In this document: positions 18,447 through 25,960 of the stretch, piece after piece
Numbering within the stretch: position 1 is the first letter of the stretch
How the letters are laid out: every line of letters starts with the position of its first letter
Origin: Caulobacter sp. Root343
GTDB lineage: Bacteria; Pseudomonadota; Alphaproteobacteria; Caulobacterales; Caulobacteraceae
Direction: 5' to 3'
Length of the DNA stretch: 64,000 bases
NCBI RefSeq assembly: GCF_001425745.1
Contig: NZ_LMDF01000010.1
Location: 1-64,000 of the forward strand
Notes under the pieces: generated by a model
What the model was told of the DNA's origin: nothing
The model's database searches: none
The model's input: only the letters and a program-made list of their open reading frames with translations
Program-made: the position numbers and the translations under genes

Positions 18447-19510
18447 CAGGCCGCCAGTTGGTGCGGGCCCGGCGCCTCGGCCGGATAAATCCGCGGCGTG
18501 CCGATGTCATAGTTCGCCGTCAGGGTCTGGATGAACGTCAGGTCGCGCAGTGGATCGCTTGGGGTGGCGACTTCGACGCCCCGGCTCCGCAGATCCTTCA
18601 GGAAGGTGTCGACCACCCGCTCGACCGTCAGATCATCGGTGTGATCCATCACCGCCTTCAGCTCGGCCATGTCGGCGAAGACCTCGGCGTTCCAATGCAC
18701 CAGGAAGCGCATCTCCGAGGCGGCCACCTTCTGGATCTCCGCGCCGTCGGTCGTGATCCGCCAGCCGTCCTCGACCTCCGGGTCCGCGCCGAATAGCGAG
18801 TGCAGCGCCAGACCCTGGGGGTGCCGTTGCTCGGCCGGGCCGTTGGGCTCGCCGCGGTGATACATCATCTCGTTCTGGACCACGACGCCGCGGTTCCACA
18901 TCGGCGTGGCCAGGCGCTTGGGCTGTCCCAACGGACCGTCCGGCCAGTAGGTGAAGCCGCCGCCCTGGGGATTGTCGTAATACCAGGTGATGACTTGGGC
19001 CATCTTCTTGAGCCAGGGTTTGAACAGGCCAGACTTGCCCATCATGTTGAGCAGCCAGACCGGCGTGTTCTGATAGGTCAGACCCCGGAACGAGACCCCG
19101 TCCAGATGACCTGGGTCCTGGCTGCCGCACGGCCCCTGGATGTTGAACAGCATCATGGTCGGGGTCGCGTACTGCGCGTTCCAGTAGGCCTTGGCCTTCT
19201 GCAGGAAGCCGACATTGTGGAAGGTGTCCTCGAGCCCGTCGTAGAGGCAGGCTCCGCCCTGGGCCAGAAAGCCCCGGAAGCACGGCGTCAGGAACATGTC
19301 CATGGTCGGGGTGACGCCCGGGGGCAGCATGCCCGACATCGTGGCGATGACCTCTTCGGGCGACTTGAAGGTCTGGGCCAGGATCAGCGGCCAGGGCCCC
19401 TCGCGGCGCACCGTCTCCAGGAGACGACGATGTTGATCGTCACTGTAGACGCCATCCAGCACGACGGGCTCGGACACCGGCCGCAGCGTATTCGCCAGGT
19501 CGTTAGACAT
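18446..19510 (-). CDS. Uncharacterised protein with HxD...H pattern (possible Fe-dependent oxygenase)
   Basis: A 354-residue soluble protein; ATG 19510 follows GGAGGAAACCAGG. I do not recognise the family with confidence. His135-x-Asp137 (PGHLDGVSFRG) and a distal His218 (MMYHRGEP) have the spacing of the 2-His-1-Asp iron site in 2-oxoglutarate/Fe(II) dioxygenases, and the protein is rich in aromatic residues. No signal peptide is present. It lies alone on the minus strand between terminator 18411-18446 and a GTGA/TCAC palindrome that resembles part of the operator before the acyl-CoA dehydrogenase, so it is probably coregulated with that pathway. A ring or side-chain hydroxylation role is speculative. 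Confidence 0.6.
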   Translation of the reverse strand: MSNDLANTLRPVSEPVVLDGVYSDDQHRRLLETVRREGPWPLILAQTFKSPEEVIATMSGMLPPGVTPTMDMFLTPCFRGFLAQGGACLYDGLEDTFHNVGFLQKAKAYWNAQYATPTMMLFNIQGPCGSQDPGHLDGVSFRGLTYQNTPVWLLNMMGKSGLFKPWLKKMAQVITWYYDNPQGGGFTYWPDGPLGQPKRLATPMWNRGVVVQNEMMYHRGEPNGPAEQRHPQGLALHSLFGADPEVEDGWRITTDGAEIQKVAASEMRFLVHWNAEVFADMAELKAVMDHTDDLTVERVVDTFLKDLRSRGVEVATPSDPLRDLTFIQTLTANYDIGTPRIYPAEAPGPHQLAA

Positions 19511-19537
19511 CCTGGTTTCCTCCGTATTGATTTATTT

Positions 19538-19549
19538 GTGAGAAGTCAC
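19538..19549. promoter_or_regulatory. GTGA-N4-TCAC palindrome before the 354-residue protein
   Basis: TTTGTGA-gaag-TCACTTAC lies 28 bases upstream of the 19510 start. TTTGTGAG and AAGTCAC also occur in the large palindrome at 20525-20558, but 4 bases further apart there. It is probably an operator for the nearby TetR protein. Confidence 0.4.
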
Positions 19550-19634
19550 TTACACCCGAAGAGGCCCGACGATCAAGGCGCTCGCCATGCGCAATCGGGT
19601 TGGAGATCAAGGTCATGGTCGGCTGCTTGCGTAG

Positions 19635-19656
19635 ACGTTGCGCGCACGCGCAACGT
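19635..19656. promoter_or_regulatory. Perfect 22-bp palindrome upstream of TetR gene
   Basis: Arms ACGTTGCGCG and CGCGCAACGT flank a CA centre. It is about 110 bases upstream of the TetR start and contains the TTGCGC/GCGCAA element that also recurs in the 17968-18206 region. It is probably an operator. Confidence 0.5.
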
Positions 19657-19763
19657 AAAGTCACAACGATCCCTGGATCCGGACGGTGCTTGGCCAGCGG
19701 TGTGACGGCCCCGGCGACGCCGAACCGCTTTGTGACGGCTCAGAAACCCGCTAAGTGCAGGCC

Positions 19764-20447
19764 ATGACCGTCAAACGCCTCAAGGGCGCGGACCGCCGCG
19801 CGCTAATCCTCCAGGCGGCGATCAAGGTGTTCGCCGAGCATGGCCCAAGCGCGCCCACTCAGTTGGTGGCCGCCGCGGCCAAGGTCTCCGACGCCCTGAT
19901 CTTCGCCCACTTCAGCTCAAAGCGCGGACTCTACAAGGCGGTGCTGCGCACCCTGATCGAAGAGCAAGACGCCTCGTTCAAGGCGATCGGCCTGGCTACG
20001 CCCGATACCGAGGGCCTGGTGGCCATGCTGACGGCCTACTTTCAGACTTGCCTGCTGGGTTCCAGCGCGCCCAACGCCCAGGGCATCCGGATTCTGTTCA
20101 CCAGCCTGGCCGGCGATGGCGATCACGCCCGCCTGACCTACAAACGCGCCATCCGCCTGAGCCTCAAGACCCTGAAGACGGCGCTGGAGCGCGCGCGCGA
20201 GCGCGGCGATCTGCAAGGTCAGTCGATCGCGCCCGAGAACCTCATCGCTTTTCTGGAACATATCGGTTCGATGCTGGTGTTGTCGCGCGGCCCCGACAAG
20301 CCGATCATCGCCTATGCCGGCGAGGACGCCGATCTCCTGCGCCAACTTGTCTGGTTCGCCGGTCGCGGCTTGGGCCTGACCGAAGCGGCCCTGGAGCGCT
20401 GCTATGCGCCCCCACCACAGGCCGAAAAGGCCGCAAAGTCAGCCTAG
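19764..20447 (+). CDS. TetR family transcriptional regulator
   Basis: A 227-residue protein. ATG 19764 is preferred over the GTG at 19755. The N-terminal helix-turn-helix domain (RRALILQAAIKVFAEHG, then LVAAAAKVSDALIFAHFSSKRGLYKAVL in two blocks) is typical of TetR; the C-terminal ligand domain is divergent. Neighbours are a divergent oxygenase-like gene and the downstream acyl-CoA dehydrogenase operon, whose promoter carries a perfect 34-base palindrome. The simplest reading is a local repressor released by a pathway intermediate such as an acyl-CoA. The ligand is unknown. Confidence 0.88.
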   Translation: MTVKRLKGADRRALILQAAIKVFAEHGPSAPTQLVAAAAKVSDALIFAHFSSKRGLYKAVLRTLIEEQDASFKAIGLATPDTEGLVAMLTAYFQTCLLGSSAPNAQGIRILFTSLAGDGDHARLTYKRAIRLSLKTLKTALERARERGDLQGQSIAPENLIAFLEHIGSMLVLSRGPDKPIIAYAGEDADLLRQLVWFAGRGLGLTEAALERCYAPPPQAEKAAKSA

Positions 20448-20524
20448 ATACGCCCGTTCATTTCGGTTTTGCGGACTCGATTACGCAGTCAGAAACGCGA
20501 ATCGTCGATTTGCCATAGCGCGCC

Positions 20525-20558
20525 CGTAAGTTTGTGAGTACCAAGTCACAAACTTACG
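20525..20558. promoter_or_regulatory. 34-bp perfect inverted repeat before acyl-CoA dehydrogenase operon
   Basis: Arms CGTAAGTTTGTGA and TCACAAACTTACG flank the 8-base spacer gtaccaag, ending 21 bases before the acyl-CoA dehydrogenase start. Size and symmetry fit a TetR operator, perhaps for two dimers. It could also form an RNA hairpin near the 5' end of the transcript. Confidence 0.7.
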
Positions 20559-20579
20559 AACCCCCAGGGAGGGCGCCGC

Positions 20580-21743
20580 ATGGATTTTCACCTGACGGCC
20601 GATCAGGCTGCATTGCGCGACGCCGCGCGCGAGTTTGCCCGCAATGAAATGACGGCCGTGGGCCGCCAGATCGAAGCCAGCAACGAGCCCTTGTCCAAGG
20701 ACTGGAAAAAGCGCCTCGGCGAACTGGGCTTCATGGGCGTCAACATCTCCGCCGAGTACGGCGGCATGGGTCTGGGCGCCCTCGAAGCCCTGCTGGTCCT
20801 GGAAGAGTTCGCCAAGATCCATTCGGGCATGGCCTTCCCGATCTTTGAAAGCTGCGTTGGTCCGGTCAAGGCGATCGAGCACCTGGGGCACGAGACCCTG
20901 AAGGCGCGCATTCTGCCGGCCGTCTGTCGCGGCGAACACGTGATCGCCATCGCCATGTCCGAACCTGACGCCGGCACGGCCCTGACCGATCTGACCACCC
21001 GGGGCGAGATCCGCGGCGACAAGATCGTGCTCAACGGCGTCAAACGCTGGTCGAGCGGCGGCGGATACTCGGACGGCTACCTCGTCTACTGCAAGCTGAG
21101 CGACGCGCCCGGCGCCAAGGGCATCGGCGCCGTCTACATCGACAAGGACACCCCGGGTCTCTCGTTCGGTTCGCGCGAGATGCTGATGGGCTTCCGCGGC
21201 GTCTATAGCGCCGACATCATCCTGGAGGACGTCGAGGCGCCGATCGAGCACCTGGTCGCCCCGGCCGGCGGTTTCGGCGACCTGATGGGCGCCTTCTGCC
21301 TGGAGCGCTGCGGCAACGCCACCATGTCGATGGCCATCGCCGCGGCGGCCGTCGAGGACACCGTCGACTACGTCCAGGAACGCCAGGCCTTCGGAAAGCC
21401 CCTGGTCGATTTCCAGGCCGTGCAGATCAAGCTGGCCGAGATGGCCATGCAGGTGGAGGCCTCGCGCCTGCTGATCCACCGCGCCGTGGCCGGCATCGGC
21501 GGCGGCTTCCCCACCGTCCTCGACAGTTCCATGGCCAAGTGCTTCGCCAACGAGATGGTGCGCGACGTCACTGGCAAGGCCATGCAGCTGATGGGCGGCT
21601 ACGGCTACTCCAAGGAGTACCCGGCCGAGCAGCGCTTCCGCGACGCCTGGGGCTGGGGCATCGCTGGCGGCTCCATCGACATCCAGAAGGTCAACATCGC
21701 CTCGGCCCTGGTCGGCCGGCGCTTCAACCAGCGCGCCAAATGA
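20580..21743 (+). CDS. Acyl-CoA dehydrogenase
   Basis: A 387-residue flavoprotein with N-terminal helical, beta and C-terminal helical domains. IAMSEPDAGTALTDL and KRWSSGGGYSDG mark the FAD/substrate region; QERQAFGKPLVDFQAVQ and QLMGGYGYSKEYPAEQRFRDA are family signatures. The usual C-terminal catalytic Glu (YEGT position) is replaced by the GGS of GIAGGSIDIQK. Glu242 in FCLERCGNA occupies the helix-G position used as base by isovaleryl-CoA and long-chain dehydrogenases, so activity is plausible on a branched or bulky acyl-CoA. It is the first gene of a translationally coupled operon under the 34-base palindrome. Confidence 0.88.
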   Translation: MDFHLTADQAALRDAAREFARNEMTAVGRQIEASNEPLSKDWKKRLGELGFMGVNISAEYGGMGLGALEALLVLEEFAKIHSGMAFPIFESCVGPVKAIEHLGHETLKARILPAVCRGEHVIAIAMSEPDAGTALTDLTTRGEIRGDKIVLNGVKRWSSGGGYSDGYLVYCKLSDAPGAKGIGAVYIDKDTPGLSFGSREMLMGFRGVYSADIILEDVEAPIEHLVAPAGGFGDLMGAFCLERCGNATMSMAIAAAAVEDTVDYVQERQAFGKPLVDFQAVQIKLAEMAMQVEASRLLIHRAVAGIGGGFPTVLDSSMAKCFANEMVRDVTGKAMQLMGGYGYSKEYPAEQRFRDAWGWGIAGGSIDIQKVNIASALVGRRFNQRAK

Positions 21744-22978
21744 GCCCCGCGCCCTCCGGTCCCCTCGCCGGCCTCAAGGTTCTGGACCTGTCGCGGGTCC
21801 TGGCCGGCCCATGGGCCTCCCAGGCGCTGGGGGACCTGGGCGCGGACATCATCAAGGTCGAACAACCGGGCCAGGGCGACGACACCCGTCGCTGGGGCCC
21901 GCCCTTCCTGCCCGACGGCTCAAAGGACTCGGCCTACTACCTGGCCTGCAACCGCAACAAGCGCTCGATCGCGGTGGATCTAGCCAAGCCCGAGGGCGCG
22001 GACCTGATCCGGCGGCTGGCCGCCCAGAGCGACATCGTCGTGGAGAACTTCAAGGTCGGGGCCCTGGCCCGCTACGGCCTGGACTACGCCAGCCTGAGCG
22101 CGGAAAACCCCGGCCTGATCTACTGCTCGATCACCGGCTTTGGCCAGGACGGCCCCTACCGCGATCGCGGCGGCTACGACTTCCTGATCCAGGGCCTGAG
22201 CGGGCTGATGAGCCTGACCGGCTTCCCCGACCAAGAGGGCGGCGCCCCGACCAAGGTGGGCGTGCCGGTATCAGATCTCTTCACCGGCCTGTACGCCGCC
22301 ATCTCGATCCTCGCCGCCCTCAATCATCGCCACCGCACCGGCCAGGGCCAGCACATCGACTGCGCCCTGTTCGACAGCCAGTTGGCCGTCCTGGTCAATC
22401 AGGCCTCCAACTATCTCAATGGCGGGGTCGAACCGCGCCGCCTGGGCAACGAGCATCCCAACGTCGTGCCCTACCAGGACTTCCAGACCGCCGACGGCCG
22501 CGTGCTGGTGGCCCTGGGCAACGACCGACAGTTCCGCGCCCTCTGTGCGCTCGTCGGCCTGGAGGACCTGGCGGCCGATCCACGCTTCGTGGACAACGCC
22601 GGCCGCAGCGTCCATCGCGCCGATCTGCAGGCGCGTTTGCGTCCCGCCTTCGTCACCTGGCGCTCTGCCGACCTCTTGGCTGTCATGGACGCGGCCGGCC
22701 TGCCCGGCGGGCCGGTCAACAGCGTGCCCCAGGCCCTCGCCGACCCGCAGGCGCGCGCGCGACAGGTCGTCCAGCGCCTGCAGCGCAGCGACGGCCAGGC
22801 CGTCGACGTCATCGGTTTCCCTGCCAAGCTTTCCAAGAGCCCGGCCACCTATCGCCTGGCGCCGCCGCGGGTCGGCGAGGACACCCGCTCGGTGCTGGAG
22901 GACCAGCTTGGCCTGTCAGCCCAGGCGCTTGACGACCTGATCGTCGCCGGGGTCATCGCGGAGGAACATCGGCCATGA
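21740..22978 (+). CDS. Class III CoA-transferase (CaiB/BaiF family)
   Basis: A 412-residue protein whose ATG overlaps the acyl-CoA dehydrogenase stop (ATGA), showing translational coupling. It begins PLAGLKVLDLSRVLAGPWASQ and has family motifs IIKVEQPGQGDDTR, NRNKRSIAVDL, ENFKVGALARYGLDY and the likely catalytic Asp179 in GVPVSDLFTG. Members move CoA between organic acids without forming a free acyl-adenylate. With the adjacent acyl-CoA dehydrogenase it probably activates a carboxylated pathway intermediate. The substrate is unknown. Confidence 0.9.
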   Translation: MSPAPSGPLAGLKVLDLSRVLAGPWASQALGDLGADIIKVEQPGQGDDTRRWGPPFLPDGSKDSAYYLACNRNKRSIAVDLAKPEGADLIRRLAAQSDIVVENFKVGALARYGLDYASLSAENPGLIYCSITGFGQDGPYRDRGGYDFLIQGLSGLMSLTGFPDQEGGAPTKVGVPVSDLFTGLYAAISILAALNHRHRTGQGQHIDCALFDSQLAVLVNQASNYLNGGVEPRRLGNEHPNVVPYQDFQTADGRVLVALGNDRQFRALCALVGLEDLAADPRFVDNAGRSVHRADLQARLRPAFVTWRSADLLAVMDAAGLPGGPVNSVPQALADPQARARQVVQRLQRSDGQAVDVIGFPAKLSKSPATYRLAPPRVGEDTRSVLEDQLGLSAQALDDLIVAGVIAEEHRP

Positions 22979-24408
22979 ACGCAGCCTTTATCGACGGGCG
23001 CTGGATCAGCGCGAGCGAGACCTTCGAAACCCGCAATCCTTCCGACCTGGACGAAACGGTCGCGGTCTATGGCGCGGCGTCGGCGCGGGACGCCGAGGCC
23101 GCCATCGGCGCGGCTCGCGCCGCCCTGCCCGCCTGGCGCGGCTTCAACACCCAGGCTCGCTTCGACATCCTGCGTAAGGCCGGCGACGCCCTGCTCGCCC
23201 AGGCCGAGGAGATCGGCGCGCTGCTGGCGCGCGAGGAAGGCAAGGTCCTGCGCGAGGCGATCGGCGAGACGGTGCGCGCCGCCCAGGTGTTTCACTATTT
23301 CGCCGGCGAGGTGGTGCGCCATCCCGGCCAGGTTCTGCCCAGCCTGCGCGATGGCCATGACGTCCGCGTCGATCACGAGCCGGTCGGCGTCTGCGCTCTG
23401 ATCACGCCGTGGAACTTCCCCATCGCCATCCCGGCCTGGAAGGTCGCCGCGGCCCTGGCCTATGGCAACACCTGCGTGCTCAAGCCATCAGAATTCGCGC
23501 CAGGCTGCGCGGTGCGCCTGGTCGAGATCCTCAGCAACGCCGGCCTGCCGGCAGGCGTGCTCAATCTTGTCCACGGCGATGGCCGCCAGTTGGGTCCGGC
23601 CCTGATCGGCGGCGCCGACGCCGTCAGCTTCACCGGCGCGACACCGACCGGCCAGGCCATACTCGTCCAGGCCGCCGCGACCATGACCAAGGTGCAGTTG
23701 GAGCTCGGCGGCAAGAATCCGCTGGTCGTGCTTGACGACGCCGACCTGGACCTGGCGGTTGAGGTCGCTCTGCACGGCACATTCGGTCAGACCGGCCAGC
23801 GCTGCACCGGCAGCAGTCGACTGATCGTCACCCGCAAGATCCACGATGCGTTCGTCCAGGCCCTGGCGCGCAAGACCGCGGCCTTGCGCGTCGGCCACGC
23901 CCTGGACGCGGCGACTGAGATCGGCCCCGTGGCCACAGACGCCCAGATGGCCAAGAACCTCGACTTCATCGCCGGCGCCAAGGCCGACGGCGCCGAGTTG
24001 GTCGCGGGCGGCGAGGTTCTCCACCTGGCCCACCGGGGTCGCTATCTGTCTCCCGCGCTCTTCGTCGGCTCGCGCAACGACCAGCCGCTCAACCGCCACG
24101 AGGTCTTCGGGCCGGTCGCCGGGGTGATCGCCGTCGAGGACTTGGACGAGGCCATCGCCGTCGCGCGCGACTGCGAGTTGGCGCTGTCGTCCGGGATCTG
24201 CACCCAAAACCTGTCGGCGGTCGAACGTTTCCGCCGCGCCTCGCCGGCCGGGATGGTGATGGTCAACACGCCGACCGCAGGCGTGGAATACCACGTCCCG
24301 TTCGGCGGTCGCGCCCCGTCCGGATATGGCGGCCGCGAGCAGGGCTCGGCCGCGGCCGACTTCTTCACTGAAATGAAAACCACCTACGTCCGACACGGCG
24401 TGGCCTAA
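22975..24408 (+). CDS. NAD(P)-dependent aldehyde dehydrogenase
   Basis: A 477-residue enzyme coupled to the CoA-transferase by an ATGA overlap. It has the general base Glu243 (LELGGKNPLVV), the nucleophile Cys277 (GQTGQRCTGSSR) and the substrate-entry motif ITPWNFPIAIPAWK. The pattern resembles alpha-ketoglutaric or succinic semialdehyde-type dehydrogenases. It probably oxidises an aldehyde released during side-chain or ring breakdown to an acid for CoA activation. Confidence 0.9.
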   Translation: MNAAFIDGRWISASETFETRNPSDLDETVAVYGAASARDAEAAIGAARAALPAWRGFNTQARFDILRKAGDALLAQAEEIGALLAREEGKVLREAIGETVRAAQVFHYFAGEVVRHPGQVLPSLRDGHDVRVDHEPVGVCALITPWNFPIAIPAWKVAAALAYGNTCVLKPSEFAPGCAVRLVEILSNAGLPAGVLNLVHGDGRQLGPALIGGADAVSFTGATPTGQAILVQAAATMTKVQLELGGKNPLVVLDDADLDLAVEVALHGTFGQTGQRCTGSSRLIVTRKIHDAFVQALARKTAALRVGHALDAATEIGPVATDAQMAKNLDFIAGAKADGAELVAGGEVLHLAHRGRYLSPALFVGSRNDQPLNRHEVFGPVAGVIAVEDLDEAIAVARDCELALSSGICTQNLSAVERFRRASPAGMVMVNTPTAGVEYHVPFGGRAPSGYGGREQGSAAADFFTEMKTTYVRHGVA

Positions 24409-24426
24409 GACTCTGGGAGAGGGAAC

Positions 24427-25332
24427 ATGTCCGAAGTGATCGCCTTCATCGGCCTGGGGGCCATGGGTCTGCCCATGGCCTCCAACCTCGCCCGCAAGGG
24501 CTTTTCACTGCGCGCGTACGACATCGACCCGGCCAAGGCCGCCAAGCTCGCCGCCCTGGGCGCCGTCGCCGTCGACTCCATCGCCCAAGCCGTCGCCGGC
24601 GCCACCCTGGTGGTGACCATGCTTCCGGCCACCGCCCACGTCGAGAGCGTGGTTCTGGGCCCCGACGGCGTCCTGGCCCACATCGAGGCCGGCGCGGTGC
24701 TAATGGACATGAGCACGATCGACGCCAAGGCCACCGACAAGGTGGCCGTCGCCTGCGCCGAGCGCGGCAACGGCTTCACCGACTGCCCGGTCGGCCGGCT
24801 GGTCTCCCATGCCGAGCGCGGGGAATCTCTGTTCATGGTCGGAGCCGACGACGCCGTCTTCGCGCGTGTCGAGCCGCTGCTCAACGCCATGGGAACGGCG
24901 ATCCATCGTTGCGGTCCTCCCGGGTCTGGATCGCGCATGAAGCTGATCAACAACTTCATGCTGCTATCGACCGCCCAGATCGTCGCCGAGTCCGTGGCCC
25001 TGGGAACCAAGCTTGGCCTGGACATTGAGATCATGAAGGCCGTTACCGGCGCCACCACGGCCAACAACGGTCAATTCCAGATCGCCTTCGCCACCAAGGT
25101 CCTGACGGGCGACACCGCGCCGGGCTTCACCATCGATCTGGCCTTCAAGGACATGAGCCTGGCGATGAACGCCGCGGCCGACCAGCGCATCGGCCTACCG
25201 GTCGGCGCGGCCGCCCACGCCGTCTTCGGGGCGGCCCGCGCCGGAGCCCTAGCGGGCAAAGACTATTCGGCCTTGCTCGAGCACGCCTGCGACCTGGCCG
25301 GGGTGCGGACCCCGCGCCTGCCGGCGACCTGA
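24427..25332 (+). CDS. 3-hydroxyisobutyrate dehydrogenase-like NAD(P)-dependent reductase
   Basis: A 301-residue beta-hydroxyacid dehydrogenase. FIGLGAMGLPMASNLARKG is the nucleotide-binding motif; the DCPVGRLVSHAERGESLFMVG block (normally D-APVSGG) binds substrate and Lys172 in GSGSRMKLINNF is the catalytic lysine. The family covers 3-hydroxyisobutyrate dehydrogenases and tartronate semialdehyde reductases, and the altered DCPVGR block suggests a different substrate. GGGAGAGGGAAC precedes ATG 24427, 18 bases after the aldehyde dehydrogenase, so it is the last intact gene of the operon. Confidence 0.87.
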   Translation: MSEVIAFIGLGAMGLPMASNLARKGFSLRAYDIDPAKAAKLAALGAVAVDSIAQAVAGATLVVTMLPATAHVESVVLGPDGVLAHIEAGAVLMDMSTIDAKATDKVAVACAERGNGFTDCPVGRLVSHAERGESLFMVGADDAVFARVEPLLNAMGTAIHRCGPPGSGSRMKLINNFMLLSTAQIVAESVALGTKLGLDIEIMKAVTGATTANNGQFQIAFATKVLTGDTAPGFTIDLAFKDMSLAMNAAADQRIGLPVGAAAHAVFGAARAGALAGKDYSALLEHACDLAGVRTPRLPAT

Positions 25333-25338
25333 CCGCGC

Positions 25339-25578
25339 GTGGCCGACGAGGCCAAGGTCGTCGCCGTCGAAGCCTATCTCGCCGCCTTCGCGGGCGGCGA
25401 CGTAGCGGCGATCGCGGCCCTGTTCGCAGTGGACGCCGTCATCGAGGACCCGGTCGGGGCGTCGCCGATCGTCGGCTAGTCGGCGATCCTGGATTTCTAC
25501 CGCCAAGCCACCGACCCGGGCGCCCGAATGCGCGCCTATTGGAGCGGGCGCAACGTCACGAACTCGGAGAAACACTAG
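25339..25578 (+). pseudogene. Broken ketosteroid isomerase/SnoaL-like gene
   Basis: Starting at GTG 25339, 6 bases after the dehydrogenase stop, 46 codons read VADEAKVVAVEAYLAAFAG, LFAVDAVIEDPVGASPIVG, then an in-frame TAG at 25477-25479. The same frame continues SAILDFYRQATDPGA and stops at 25576. DAVIEDPVG...I.G..AI..FYRQA is the typical first half of delta-5-3-ketosteroid isomerase-like or SnoaL-fold proteins, normally about 120-140 residues. The amber codon and missing second half indicate decay. It supports the idea that the operon once handled 3-ketosteroids. Read-through of the TAG would still give a truncated fold. Confidence 0.7.
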
Positions 25579-25680
25579 AGCCCGAACGCCTCTTTTGCGG
25601 ATTTTTCTTGACGATTTGCTACGCATCTAACAGCTTCACGGGCAAGCATGTCGAAGTATGCGCCCAGGGAGGCCCAGATC

Positions 25681-25842
25681 ATGACGCAGGTTCTGCCGAA
25701 CCGGCCGGCGCAAGGCTGGCTGTCCAGTTGCAAGGCCTGGCCGCATTGGAGCGAGTGCTTCTGCGCCGCCGCCACCGTGGCCGCCGCCCTGCTCGCCCCG
25801 GCTCTCGTCCTAGTCCGGCTCTGGGCTGTCTCGCACCACTGA
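25681..25842 (+). CDS. Small membrane protein
   Basis: A 53-residue product from ATG 25681, 8 bases after CAGGGAGG; an upstream ATG at 25648 has a poorer context. A Trp/Cys-containing N-terminus (WLSSCKAWPHWSECFC) precedes one hydrophobic segment (AAATVAAALLAPALVLVRLW). It has no recognised family. Size and topology echo the small protein at 18207-18371, though the sequences are not clearly related. It lies between the broken isomerase and a TetR gene. Confidence 0.5.
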   Translation: MTQVLPNRPAQGWLSSCKAWPHWSECFCAAATVAAALLAPALVLVRLWAVSHH

Positions 25843-25881
25843 ACTGTCGGCGTCGTACGGCCATCCATGGATCCACGACAA

Positions 25882-25899
25882 TCGTACAGTACCGTTCTT
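25882..25899. promoter_or_regulatory. Weak operator-like match, site E
   Basis: TCGTAC-agtacc-GTTCTT has the same 6-6-6 spacing as the glycosidase-region operators, with one mismatch in the left half and two in the right. It lies 62 bases upstream of the TetR gene at 25961. If real, it suggests that this TetR protein autoregulates and controls the glycosidase regulon. Confidence 0.35.
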
Positions 25900-25960
25900 T
25901 TAGGTTGACGCGTGCCGTGGCCCCGCCTCAGGCCTTTCGCTTTCGCCATCAGGTCCGCCC

